Assembly (NCBI GenBank): GCA_020746995.1
Contig: JAGPXD010000004.1
Span: 3,038,001 to 3,102,000 of the forward strand
Reading direction: 5' to 3'
Length of the DNA: 64,000 bases
Origin: Plectosphaerella cucumerina
Taxonomy: Eukaryota > Ascomycota > Sordariomycetes > Glomerellales > Plectosphaerellaceae
Shown here: positions 11,115 through 21,901 of the stretch, piece by piece
How the letters are laid out: each line of letters begins with the position of its first letter
Numbering within the stretch: the stretch's first letter is position 1
The notes under the pieces: generated by a model
The model's input: the letters and a program-made list of their open reading frames with translations, nothing else
Told to the model about the DNA's origin: nothing
Database searches by the model: none
Made by a program: the position numbers and the translations under genes

Positions 11115-12466
11115 GTTGACGGTGTTGCGAGGTTATTTGCGTGGAATGCTGTTGGTGGTAGTGGAGGACGAGGGTCGAGGATCACGAGGGAACCAAGGTG
11201 TTCGTTGGATCTCGGGGTTCGGACGGGAGGGAGAAGGGGTTGTCGCGAACTCGGGTGATGCGATAAGGAGGGGCTGGCTGCGTCGGTGCTCGTCAGTTCT
11301 GGTGCGGTGTGATGGTGGTGCTCGAGGCAAAAAGCATGGCACTCACGCGACGGGCAGGGAGAACTCACATGCAGATGGTCGAGGCGTACGAGTCGGTCGA
11401 CGACAGGCGAGGTGGGAAATGTGGTGATGATGGACTATCGAGGACCGGGATGGACGCACTTGGGCCAATTGGGGTGGCGGACGGTAAAATAAGCCGACGT
11501 CGAATCGATAATCGCAGGGGTCGGTCGGGGTTGGAAGAAGCGAAAAGACAGGAGAGTGCGCGCAGGGACCGGACGAAACAGGGCTGCCTCCGGGTCGACC
11601 TGCTGTTTGAGGACGGGTGTCAGGATCGGAGGGAGGTTGATGCGTGGGCAAACAGACGCGAGTACGGCAGGGAGTGTTCTATTTTGCGTTTGTCGGGGAG
11701 CGTTTCGATGGGGGGGGAGTGATGATGCTGATGCGAGGAGAGAGGGAACGTGGGAGGATGAAGCTTCACGCGAGTCGGCGTCAGGGGTTCGCGGGTTTCG
11801 TCGACGCGAGGTGGGAATTGGGCTGCAGGTCCAAGGACGGCCACATGCCCGACGGGAAAGGTGGCCGCCCCTGGAGCCGCTGTGATGCGCGCCGCTACAG
11901 CACCTCGACCTGCACAAGTTAGGGGCGAGGCCCCTTTGAAGGGACCCAAATCTTAGCGGGAGCGGAGTCTGTCAGGGGCGTGCATTGGACCCAGAGGGGT
12001 CCAGGTCCCTGGTGGTGTTGGGCTCCATCTGCACGAGGTCACGGGGATTTTCCCGACTGTCGACTCGGTCGGGCAGGTTCGTGCGCCGTGACCAATGGGC
12101 TGCAGGCGGGTCTGGAGAGGAAGTGAGAGCCACTGATTGGGTACCTCTTGAAACACCCAAATGAGCAGCTGCAGTCAAAGGGAAGCAGCATCTCGAATGA
12201 TTTGCCTTTCTCCAGCGGACATATCAACATGAGCATCGCACCAACTTGAATATCAACACCATCATCATCATCATGATATGATCACTCTCGCACAGCATGT
12301 GATGGAAACACGGCTTCATCTTACTCCTACACGCACACATTATACCCTCCCATGGATATACCAAATTACCAGCACGGCCCCAGATGAGCCGCAATCTCCA
12401 GAAACCAATAATCCAAACAAAACGAAACAAAATCTCTCGGCACCCAAACCTGCTTCTCCATATCCC
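11115..12466. other. Intergenic: ARF6 promoter and leader, cupredoxin 3' region
   Basis: No coding gene is supported. The part next to ARF6 is likely its 5' leader, possibly with a leader intron that I cannot place with confidence. A (CAT)n-like run sits near 12260-12275. Confidence 0.45.
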
Positions 12467-13192
12467 TCACAGCATGACGCCGGCGACCAGCGCCGCCGCA
12501 GCCGCGCCGAACATGCCCATCTCGCCGCGGAGGTTGGCGCCAGCGTTACCCGTGGGCGTCGCCTCCGTGCTCGCGGTCGTCTCCGAGGCCGAGTCGGAGC
12601 CAGAGCTCGTGGCGGCCGCCGACGTCGACTCGGCGGCGGCGCTGCCCGATGCCGAGGCGCTGGCTCCTCCCGTGGCAGCCGGGCCAAAGGTGCCGCCGCC
12701 CGTGGCGCTGGGGGCTTCGTTGATCGAGGCGTCGGCCGCCGCGTTCCTGTAGCTCTCCAGGGAGTTGCCGCTGCTGCTGTGAGGTTGTCAGCTTTTCTGT
12801 TCTTCGTCTGTGGCAGAGGATGGTACTCACGGGGCGTTGATGACTCCAACCATGCCGTTTTGACAGTGCTGGCCCGTGGCGCAGTAGTACCAGATGGGGT
12901 CTTCGCTCTCAATAGGGACAGTGAAGACTTCATCACTGGGGCCAGTGATGGGACCACTGAAGATGTTGTCTGAGCCGTTCACAGGTGTGCAAGGCGAGTC
13001 GAAGCTGCTGCGGGCGACGGAGTGGAAGCCGCCGAGGAAGTGGAACTCGACAGAGTCGCCCACGGCGGCCGTGAGCTCGGCGGGCTCAAAGGTGAGGCCG
13101 CCCTCACCGACGTCGACGCGGTGGACTGTCTGCGCGTTGGCCGCCTGGAACAGGACGGCGGCGGCGGCGAGGCTGGTTGCGATGCGGGCCAT
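12467..13192 (-). CDS. Secreted GPI-anchored cupredoxin (plastocyanin-like)
   Basis: Two exons, 13192-12831 and 12776-12467, with a 54-base intron (GTGAGT...CACAG), give 223 residues. Residues 1-20 are a signal peptide ending ANA. Residues 21-120 form a cupredoxin domain in which all four type-1 copper ligands are visible: His57 (GGFHSV), Cys104 (YYC), His109 (GQHC) and Met114 (NGM). A Ser/Ala/Thr-rich linker of about 80 residues follows, then a hydrophobic tail (FGAAAAALVAGVML) typical of a GPI signal. Fungal proteins of this layout are extracellular serine-rich cupredoxins found in walls and appressorial or hyphal surfaces. The intact ligands suggest real copper binding; the redox partner is unknown. 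Confidence 0.85.
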
Positions 13193-14488
13193 GGTGATGG
13201 ATGAAAGGGTATCGGGTGGTGAGCTCGGTGTAGAAGTGAGTGATGCTTGTGAGTGTGTGTCTCCCAATCTCCAAGGCTGCTGGCTTCCTCGCGGGCTTTA
13301 TATCATCCCGACCTACATGCACTTGCACGACTCCAACGCCCACCATCGTCATCATCCCGGCATTGGAGCCCTCCGAAGCCAGGTCTCATCTCCCTGCCCA
13401 TCCGCGGTACCCCCGCACGAAACCAGCCTGCAGCAAGGTCAACTCCCTGTTCAAGCCCTGATCGGCTGGCGTGGAACGGAAAGTCAAATCGCCCCTTCTC
13501 CCGCCGCGCCAAATGGCAACACAGCGCCGGCGCACCAAGATTCAGGATCCATGCCCGCCCGCCCCTCGCCGAAGGGGACGCGTTGGCGCCGGCACGCGGG
13601 GGAACCCAACGTCACGCTTCCCGTGCCCCAGGGTAGATCGTAGGGCGGGGGAGACGTACCCGCGCTACCGGCGCAGCCCAGCCAACCTCGGGGCGTCTGT
13701 TCCCCCGGCGTAATCGAGTTGGTCAGCATTATTCAGGGCAGTGATCGAGGCAAGTGCCGTTAGCGTCGCCGGGTTCCTGGCGACGAAAGCGCAAGCGAGG
13801 GGGGCGGTGCATTGTCAGGCTGGGGAGGTCGAGACCTCGTCCTGGGACTGGGACTGCTGGACGAAGCCGAGTCATGAAGCGAGATGCCTTCTTTGGAGAT
13901 GTTTGTCAACGTCCCGCTGTCAACCGGGCTTGGCTTGTCATCGGAGATGTCGTGGGAGGAGGCCAAGGCCGGCTAGAGTCAGGCACCTCGGTCTCCGGGC
14001 CCGATGCCTCGGGTCCAGGCACGGGGCGGGAACGCCGGTTCATCTGGTCGAGGCACGAGAGATCCCCCACGCAGCTTCCCGTCGTCCCGAGGACCTGCAG
14101 ACAAGACCGGACCATTCGAGTTGAGAGATCAGACCAGAGACACCTCCTCTCCAGGACCGACAAGAACGGGTAAAACGGCACGCGGCCTTGGTGGTATTTA
14201 TAGATAACCTCGCCCTTCACACGACGCTGAAACGACGCCGACGGCGGCCGATTTTGAAACCAAACCCCCCTTTTCCAGCGCTGTCGCGTCCCAGCGGCAC
14301 ACGCGGCCATGCAGCAGCAAAACCAGCAAACAGAACAAGCAACAACCGCTGCGGTACAGCGACGAGGGCGCTGTCTGTCCTCTTAACATCCAAATAGTAA
14401 AAACGCCGCCGATGCTCCCCCGGCCCGCACCCAACAGTGAACTCCCCGACTCCTGAAGCCACAAAATAGATCGAGGCTCGCCCGCCCG
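13193..14488. other. Intergenic between the cupredoxin and SGF29 genes
   Basis: Holds the cupredoxin promoter and the SGF29 3' region. No coding gene is supported; the frames seen lack any conserved motif. Confidence 0.45.
13296..13304 (-). promoter_or_regulatory. TATA-like element of the cupredoxin gene
   Basis: Reads GATATAAAG on the minus strand, about 105 bases before the cupredoxin ATG at 13192, a usual distance for a fungal TATA box. Assigned by motif and position only. Confidence 0.4.
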
Positions 14489-15625
14489 TTACGCGCGGAA
14501 CTCCAAGACGAAGCGCCGCTCGACCTGGTGCGTGGTGGACGAGTCGTTCTCGCCGTGGAATTTGAGGTTGACCGTCATGCCGCCAGCCTCGGTGTTGACG
14601 ACGTCTGCGGCGTAAAAGGCCGTGGTCTGCGGATAGAGGGCCAGGACCATCTTGCCGGCCTCGACCTTTGGCAGGGCGGCGGCGTCCTTTTCCGAGGGGA
14701 TGGGAATCATGTTGGAGGCGAATGTCTTAAACTCCTTTGCCTTGCTGGGCTCTTCTGGCTCGACGTCCAGGCACTTGTAGCGACGGCTCTTGCCCTCGCC
14801 CATGACGCCGACGACCTCGCCGAGGATCCAGTCGTAGGGGGCCTCGCCGGCCGTGGGCTCCTCCTTTTTGCGCTTGAAGGCCACCTTGTCGCCCTTGTTG
14901 AAGTTTGGCTTGCCGCCGCGGGCGAGGGCGGCGGCGGCTGCTGCTGCCGAGGCGGCCGAGGAGCCGGCGGCGCCCTGGGATGAGCCGGGCCCGCCGCTGC
15001 CGGTAGACCCCTGCGGCTCGACGCTATCGGCCTTTGGGGGGATGCTGTCGCGGTTGCTGCTGCGGTCGCCGTGTTTCCGCGAGGGCCCGGCTGGGCTGGG
15101 AACTGGAGAGTCCCCTGCGCCGTCAAAGTCGTATAACGAAGCCGTGTTGCTGACGTCGCGGTGGCGGGAGGTGCCGCCGGTCCTGGACCCCGAGGCCGAG
15201 GGCCCTGATAGACTCTCGTTGGCCTCCTTGTGATTCGCCTGTTGCAGAGCCTTGAGGACGTTGAGCTGTTCGATGGTGGAGCGGATGGTAGCCGAGTTGG
15301 CCTCGGACAGCTTGACGCCAGTCCGACACAGCTGCTCCATCTTGCCGAGATCGCTGCCGGTAGGGCCTCCACCGTCTTTGGCAGCAATAGCGGCCTTTTT
15401 GTCCATGGACAAGAGGCTGGCCAGGTTCTCGTTGTCCGTGTTGACGCCGGTGACGATGTCATTGAGCTGCGACTTGATCATCTCCCACAGCTGACTCTCC
15501 TCGCCGCCGCCGCCATTGTTGCGGTTCGAGTTGCGCCCGCTACGCGCCCTCTGCGACATGATGATGTTGATATCGGTCACCTCTGGCAGGAAGTCCTGCT
15601 TCTTGGGACGTTTCTGGTCAGCCAT
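14489..15625 (-). CDS. sgf29: SAGA complex subunit SGF29 (tandem Tudor H3K4me reader)
   Basis: Single exon, 378 residues. The C-terminal ~135 residues (about 242-378) form the SGF29 double-Tudor domain: FNKGDKVAFKRKK, DWILGEVVGV, YKCLDVEPEEP, VLALYPQTTAFYAADVV and LKFHGE. These strands carry the aromatic residues that read H3K4me2/3. The N-terminal ~130 residues are predicted helical (LWEMIKSQLNDIV, TIRSTIEQLNVLKALQ), as expected for the part that docks on the Gcn5-Ada2-Ada3 module. The middle is Ser/Gly/Ala-rich and disordered. The protein recruits SAGA acetyltransferase to promoters. I chose the ATG at 15625 as the first in frame; the frame upstream opens only from non-ATG codons. Confidence 0.92.
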   Translation of the reverse strand: MADQKRPKKQDFLPEVTDINIIMSQRARSGRNSNRNNGGGGEESQLWEMIKSQLNDIVTGVNTDNENLASLLSMDKKAAIAAKDGGGPTGSDLGKMEQLCRTGVKLSEANSATIRSTIEQLNVLKALQQANHKEANESLSGPSASGSRTGGTSRHRDVSNTASLYDFDGAGDSPVPSPAGPSRKHGDRSSNRDSIPPKADSVEPQGSTGSGGPGSSQGAAGSSAASAAAAAAALARGGKPNFNKGDKVAFKRKKEEPTAGEAPYDWILGEVVGVMGEGKSRRYKCLDVEPEEPSKAKEFKTFASNMIPIPSEKDAAALPKVEAGKMVLALYPQTTAFYAADVVNTEAGGMTVNLKFHGENDSSTTHQVERRFVLEFRA

Positions 15626-16553
15626 GATGAATGGTGGTTGGGTGACGAGGGCGACTGGAGTGTCTGGCGCGACTGGGGGCCCGACGGAAAAACATGCGAT
15701 GCGGGCAGTGGTAGTTGCTGATGGGCTGATTGAAATTCGATACGGGACAAGCCATGCGAAGGGCTGCAAAAAAAGATGACGATGCTGGAGACTGCTGATC
15801 CAAGCACTTACATGGGGCTACTTAGCTATGTTGAAGCGAGGGACGAGAATGAGGGATGAGGGGGATGAAATGGCGGTATGTAATCAGAGACCCAAGTCTA
15901 GGTAAGGTAGGGTAGGCGAGATGGAGTAATATCCGGGGGCGGGGCAGGCGTCTCCCGCTATTTATGGACAAAGTATGTAAATGTCTAGGATCCGGGAAAG
16001 TAATGAGTGGGAGAAGTGGCGGACGCCTCGTTGGGACTTGAGGTTTGATGATGAGAATGGGCTTCGAGCACAATGGAGGAATAGGGTTGCCCAATCAGGA
16101 GACAGAAGAGAGCGACCGACGAGTTGTCGTCGCGGCCAAGTTGTCCGGTGCCCGGGTGCGCCTCCTTGCCTCGCCTCAACCCTCAGGTTTCCACTTGGCG
16201 TGCCGGCACGGGGAAAAGACGTGTGATTCGGCTCGGTGGCGGCAGCCTTTTGTCGATTGTGGATATGGGTCCGACTGGTGTGGTGTGGGAGTCCAGGGAG
16301 GGAGGCAGGCGAGCGACTTCAATTCGAGATGAGGGCGGTAAAAAGCCCGGGCCGCGCCCGAATGATGAGCTTGAAGTCGCGGGTAGTGTTACCGTGATAC
16401 TGGTGAGATGGCTGACTGGGTGAGTGTTATTGGGCGGCTCTCTTTCCATTGGACTCTGTTAGTAATGTCGCCCATTCGCAGCATTGTCTACTATCACCCG
16501 GCCTGACCCCGGCTAATCCTTCAAGCTGGATGGCGGGGTTCCCTCGGCGGACC

Positions 16554-16561
16554 TGACGTCA
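16554..16561. promoter_or_regulatory. CRE-type TGACGTCA site
   Basis: Perfect palindromic ATF/CREB octamer about 205 bases upstream of the mannose-6-phosphate isomerase ATG. Fungal bZIP factors of the Atf1 and Gcn4/CpcA groups bind this or closely related sequences. Function is inferred from the motif alone. Confidence 0.4.
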
Positions 16562-16590
16562 AACCGCAGTGGGCGGGCTGAGGGCGGCAG

Positions 16591-16608
16591 GAGCTCCCCC
16601 GGGAGCTC
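16591..16608. repeat. Short inverted repeat GAGCTCCC-CC-GGGAGCTC
   Basis: Two perfect 8-base arms separated by CC, 160-175 bases before the isomerase ATG and 30 bases after the CRE-type site. Could be a dimeric binding site or chance in GC-rich DNA. Confidence 0.4.
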
Positions 16609-16766
16609 ACATGGTGGGGTCAGCTCAGGAAAGCTCCTTCCTCGACATCCTTCCTGAGAGGGGGACTTATCACGCTACAAAACTTTGCGCTGTCAGCCAA
16701 AGATACTCGAGGCATTTTCCATAATTCAATCACTTTTGCCCTCTACCGCTTCCACCATTCACAGCC

Positions 16767-18214
16767 ATGCTCCCCGTCCCTCTCATCCGCCTGCAATGTG
16801 GCGTCAACTCCTACGACTGGGGCAAGCAGGGTGAGAACTCGGCCGCCGCCCGTTATGCCGCCACCACTCCCGCCGATGGGTTCTCCATTCAGGCCGACAA
16901 GCCATATGCCGAGGTGAGCAATGCTTTTACCTAGCTCTGTTTCCAGTCCGCCATCATCTCATCTCCTCCAGTACTGACACGGACCAGCTATGGATGGGCA
17001 CTCACCCCTCAAATCCCTCCAAGGATGCCAAGACCGGCCGCACCCTCCTCGAGCTTGTCGAGGACAATGCTCAGCTTCTATCCCCTCCCGTCGCCGCAAA
17101 GTTTGGAAACAAGCTCCCCTTTCTCTTCAAGGTCTTGTCCATCAACAAGGCCCTTTCCATCCAGGCACACCCCAACAAGAAGCTGGCCGAGCAGCTGCAC
17201 GCCAGGGACCCCAAGAACTACCTCGATGACAACCACAAGCCCGAGATGACGATTGCCGTCACCCCCTTCGAGGGTCTCTGCGGTTTCCGTCCCCTGAACG
17301 AGATCGTCCACTTCCTTGAGTCCCTCCCGCCGCTGAAGGCCCTCGTCAAGGACCACAAGGCCGATGAGTTCATCGCCACTGTCAAGGCCAGCTCCGCCAG
17401 CGCCCAAGACGAGTCCGAAGAGACGAGGGCCCACAACAAGACGGCCCTTCAGCACGTCTTCGCCTCGCTCCTTTCTGCCACTCCCGAAGAGATCAAGACT
17501 CAGACTGCCGAGCTCGTGCGCCTCGCCAAGGCTGACGCCGATTCGTTCGCAGGGTCTGGCGTCGCTGCCTCTCCCGGCTCCGTCCTGGCTGAGCTGGTCA
17601 TCCGTCTCAACGGCCAATTCCCCGATGACATCGGCCTCTTCGTCTTCTTCTTCCTCAACTACATTCAGCTTCAGCCCGGCGAGGCCATGTTCCTGCGCGC
17701 TGACGACATCCACGCGTACGTCTCGGGCGACATCATCGAGTGCATGGCCGCCTCGGACAACGTCGTTCGCTCCGGCTTCACCCCGAAGTTCCAGGACGTG
17801 CCCACCCTCGTCGACATGCTCACCTACAACTATGCCCCCATCGATGAGCAGAAGATGACACCCACCGACTACCCCTACGCCACCCTCAACCGCGCCGCCT
17901 ACTCGTCCGGCTCCACCGTCGACCTCTATGACCCTCCCATCGAAGAGTTCAGCGTCGTCCGCACCGTCCTCCGAGGCGACGGCTCCAAGGCCACCTTCGA
18001 CCCCCTGGAAGGCCCCAGCATCCTCATCTGTACGTCCGGCACCGGCAAGATCTCTGTCGGCCCAACCGTCGAGGTTATCAGCGAGGGCCACGTCTACTTT
18101 GTCGGTTCCACCGCCGAGCTCATCCTCCAGTCCGACGGCGGCCCGGACGACGAGTTTGTCACCTTCAAGGCCTTTTGCGAAGTGGACGAGCAGGCTGCCA
18201 CGCAGAAGCTGTAA
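16767..18214 (+). CDS. pmi1: Mannose-6-phosphate isomerase, type I
   Basis: Interconverts fructose-6-phosphate and mannose-6-phosphate, feeding GDP-mannose for protein glycosylation and wall mannan. Exons 16767-16913 and 16988-18214 with a 74-base intron (GTGAGC...ACCAG) give 457 residues. The N-terminus LIRLQCGVNSYDWGKQG is typical. Zinc ligands are visible in QAHPNKKLAEQLH (Gln and His near 107-109) and in the helix DDIHAYVSGDIIECMAASDN (His near 290), and NVVRSGFTPKF is the substrate-side signature. Length and motifs fit the fungal PMI40/manA family. The first exon encodes only 49 residues. No sign of damage. Confidence 0.94.
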
Positions 18215-20434
18215 ATGGCCAGACACCCAGTGCCGTACTCCAGGGCGAGCATATAATAATGAGCCACGATCAAGACAAATACCCAAGTCTTCCCGATGCA
18301 ACATTCATGAATAAAAGTGCCGTGTGTATTCAGTTGCCTGACTCGTTTCGTCAATTGCTCGGTCGCCAGTCTCTAATAAGACTACAGGAGTTCGCTACAT
18401 GTACGGACCCCGACATTGGGGTCTCCAAGCGTCCCTTACCTAGTGCACAGAGTACACGTAACAAGACACTACCACTACCCGAGGCATCGGGGCCTTGCCT
18501 CCGTCATCGTCCCGGATTAAATTTCCTCCCTCGTGCCCCTCGGACGCCGTGCGACTGGAAGGAAACCCCGTGTAGGGCGATGCTCGAACAACCGGGCCGA
18601 AAGGGGGGAGGCTCGACACGGCACCAAGCGCGCGAGTATTACCCCTGACGACCACCCGCCCCCTTTTAGTAGGCCAGCCATGACCTCCGGCCCATCCAGG
18701 CCTTTTGTGTTCGCCGCAAGAGAATGATGAGAAACCTTAATGCTGCGCCGAACAAGTGCTCCTTGGGGGAATATGCCAAAGGACGGTATTATGCTGGGCT
18801 GCGACAGGCAAGGAAACAGAGAACGGAGCATTGTGAGAGGCAGCCTCGGAAACGAGCGGAAAGAACAGGAGGAAGAGCAACGCGCAGTACAAACCAGAAG
18901 AGAACTGGAAAACCGACAAGGGGTGAGACGTGTGTTGTCTCGTACCTGGCCCAATCGACAGGGCCTGGAGGACCATGCGATGCGTTGCTATGCCGTCGAT
19001 GCTGACACGAGGATGTCTCTTGGCCGTTGCCCCCAAGAGAACACGACACCAACTGAGACGCGGCTGGGTTAAAGCTGCGCGCCCGTTATCCCCCGGGAAG
19101 CATATCCTCAGACAGGAGATCCGAAGGTGGCGTTGATAGGCGAAGTGTCTGCAGGAGAAGGACCGGAGGGGAGGAGGGGGCCGGCGGCCAAAAATAAAGG
19201 GCGGGCTCGAGGACGGACGTCGTCAGGAGGGGGCATCTGGGGTTACACAAAGACCCCCCTCGCACCCTCCGGAGCTGCCTCAGGAAGCGGGAGGCATGGT
19301 CGCACAAGGCCACCGCCACGCCCTGGGCTAGAGAGAGGGATAGAGGCCGCGAGCCGTCCGCAAATCCACCCCCGGACACGGACAAGGCAACCGAAACGAA
19401 GGGCTGTGAAGGTGCAGGGCAGGGCAGCAAAGGGACGCGGCCCTTGGGAGCAAATCCCCGTGTTCTCCTTCCCCGTCCGTGCCACAAGGATCTGCCATGC
19501 CGACCGGCGATCGAGTCCGTTTCGTGGCGCCAACGGACGTCGCAGTGGAAACAAAGGTCCGATAGGGCCAGGCCAGGCAGGCGTCGGCTCGAGATCCCAA
19601 CCCCGGGCCACGTGTCAGGAGAACCAAAAAAAGCCACGGATGATGGCCCTGGCAGGATGCCTGGCATGGCGAGATTTCGCACATTTTGTGCCTGCAGCAG
19701 CGGGCTCGGGTCGAGTTTCCAAGAGGCCGCCACAATCGTGTGTGTGTGGTGGGCGACTGGCTGACAGCGCGAGGGAGAGCCCAGTGTTGGAGGAGAGGGG
19801 TGGCAGCCAGGGGAACACGAGGCATGCCACGACAGCGAAAGCCTAGCCCCCCCCGTTGAGTTCCGATGCCAAGAGCACAAGCTGCCGATCCAGATGTCGT
19901 GACAGCTGTCCGTATGCTTGTCAGAGGCCGGGTGGAACGCCATCCGACGAGGGTCCGACGAGAGGTGGTAGTTGGGGCGGGGAGGCCGCCGCAGCGTTGC
20001 AGCAGTGATAGGGAGACGGAGGACAGAGAGAGAGGAGGAATACGCGCAAGCAGAAACAAGAATGGGACAGTAGCCGGTGTGTGGGGGTGGAGGAGAGGAA
20101 GTGAGTGAGTGAGTGACCCGTCGCCCTCTTCCGCCTGGGTCGACGACTCACACATCTTTGGGGAGGGGTGGAAGGGAAGAGGAAGAGAGAAAGATGCCAG
20201 AGGGACGCGCACCCCCCCTTCCCTCTGGCGGAGCACCACAGACCTCGTCTGTACCGAGCAAAGGCATGACGTGTTGGGCGTTCCGTACAAGCAAGCCTGC
20301 GCTGTACCGTCGCGCAAGACGGGGCGAGGGCGAGGCGCCGGGCCAACACTGTGCCAGACGTCTATCAGCGTTGTGCGACCAAGGCGGTTCACGTCCCTCT
20401 GCCCCATTGTCACCCTGCCACCTGGGACAGCCGG
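18215..20434. other. Gene-free 2.2 kb between convergent genes
   Basis: Lies between the stops of the isomerase and the Zn2Cys6 gene, so it should hold two 3' UTRs. The plus strand is strikingly purine-rich from about 18780 to 20190, which leaves long but motif-free frames open on both strands. I see no gene. Confidence 0.45.
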
Positions 20435-21901
20435 CTAGGCCGCGGACAGGCTGGGGGCGATCCTCGCGCGCTGCAGGTCCGAGTGGGCGGAGGTTGCTGC
20501 GTCCTGGACCTTGGGGGACGACGAGGGGTCCGAGGTGCTCGCGGCGCCGCTGGGGCCGGACACCATGTATGCCGATGCGGCAGCGGCGGCGGCGGCGGCC
20601 TGGGCTTGAGCCTGGTGGAGGCCGCGGCCTGCAATGGAGGGCGAGGGTATCGGGCCTGCGGGCATGGTGTAGCCGTGAGGACCGGCGAGGGAGTACGAGT
20701 CGCTCTCGCGGCGGGACGAGTGGCCACTTCGCACAGAGTAGTCCGGCAGGCTGCGGGCCAGCGGCTCCGTGTCCGCGAAGAGGGAGCCTGTGCCGGTGGA
20801 CGAGGCATACGTGTCGGAGCCGCAGCCGGTCGAGGCGGACTCGCGATGGCTGCTGCCGCCGCCGCTGCCAGCTAGGGAAGCGGGATGGGTGAAGCCGGCG
20901 GAGACGGGAGAGGTGTCGTAGGCGGCATAGTGGTGGCCCGAGGGGTCATGGACGCTGTCTGTGGGAGAGCCGTCGGGGCTGCTGCTCGAGGCCGACTTTG
21001 CGGGCCCGTAGGCGGAGGGCACGGGGTCCATGTGGTGATGGTGATGGTATCCCGTGGCGGCGACGGCGAGGCCCTTTGACGAGGAGGAAGCCCCGATGGA
21101 GGGGAGCATCCTGTCCATGGTGGGCGGAAGGGCGGCGGCGACGGAGGAGAGGGACATTGTCGAGGGCTCGATGCTGACGGTTGGGCGGTGGACGGCGGGA
21201 TAGGCCGATGCGGACGACGGGTCAGCGTACATGGCGCCGTGGTGATGATGGTGAGAGGGCGAGGGCCTGACTGCCACGGCGGGAGCCATGCGGTACGAGT
21301 AAGGGGCCGCGGCCTGCTCGTGAGCGTAGCAGGAGGAGCCGTAGGTGCCCATGGCGGCGTAGTCGACGTCGTCGGGGTAGGTTGCTGCTGCTGCCGGCCA
21401 GGGGGCGGTGGTCGGGTAGAAACGGGCGGCGGAGGCGTAGGGGTATCCGGAGGACGAGGGGGTCGGGTAGCGGGCGAGGCCGTCGGGCATGTCGTGGGCG
21501 AACTGGGGGGAGAATGGGGCGGACTGGCGGGCGTGGTGGTTCCTGGCCGTCTCGATGTCGTAGCTGAAGGACCCGCGGTCATGGAGGATGGGTGTTTCCT
21601 GGGAGGCAACCTGGGAGAGTCAGGAGGAGGAAACCAATGGAAAGGGGGAAGGGGAACTTTACCCTCAGGAACTGGCATGGTTCTGCGTTGGCGTTTCTGC
21701 AGTTTGTGCAGGGCTCGCCGTTGCCGGGGTCGCCGCTGCAGCGGATCTTGCGCTTTCGACATCTGCCGCACTGGAGGGGTGAGTATTCAAGTTCGATGCC
21801 TTTATATCAAGATCAGATGGAGGAGGAACAGGAGAACTCACGGCAACGGCGATGCGCTTCCGCGGCTGCTGGTCAATCTCTGGCTCTCGCTCGGTCATCA
21901 T
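20435..21901 (-). CDS. Zn2Cys6 transcription factor with His/Ala-rich tail
   Basis: Three exons, 21901-21842, 21770-21663 and 21610-20435, give 447 residues. Introns are 71 and 52 bases. Exon 1 encodes only 20 residues ending PRKRIAVA. Exon 2 opens exactly at the first zinc cysteine and encodes the whole cluster, C-X2-C-X6-C-X9-C-X2-C-X7-C, from CGRCRKRKIRC to EPCQFLR. This is the GAL4-type DNA-binding domain near the N-terminus. The rest is low complexity: Ser/Pro/Ala-rich with HHHHH runs and a poly-Ala tract, likely an activation region. No fungal_trans domain is visible, so this is not a typical metabolic-cluster regulator. I cannot name the ortholog. A start at 22036 is also in frame, but 21901 has the better context. 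Confidence 0.82.

Larger units (their letters stand above)
15626..16766. other. Divergent promoter region SGF29 / mannose-6-phosphate isomerase
   Basis: About 1.1 kb with no supported gene. It contains a CRE-type octamer at 16554-16561 and an inverted repeat at 16591-16608, both nearer the isomerase gene. Confidence 0.5.

Noticed and set aside
17078..18304. 408-codon open frame on the minus strand
   Set aside because: Exact antisense of the mannose-6-phosphate isomerase exon. It encodes a Gly/Val/Asp-rich sequence typical of the complement of GC-rich codons.
19328..20413. Long open frames on both strands in the 18.2-20.4 kb interval
   Set aside because: They overlap on opposite strands, lack motifs, and result from strong purine/pyrimidine skew with few stop codons.
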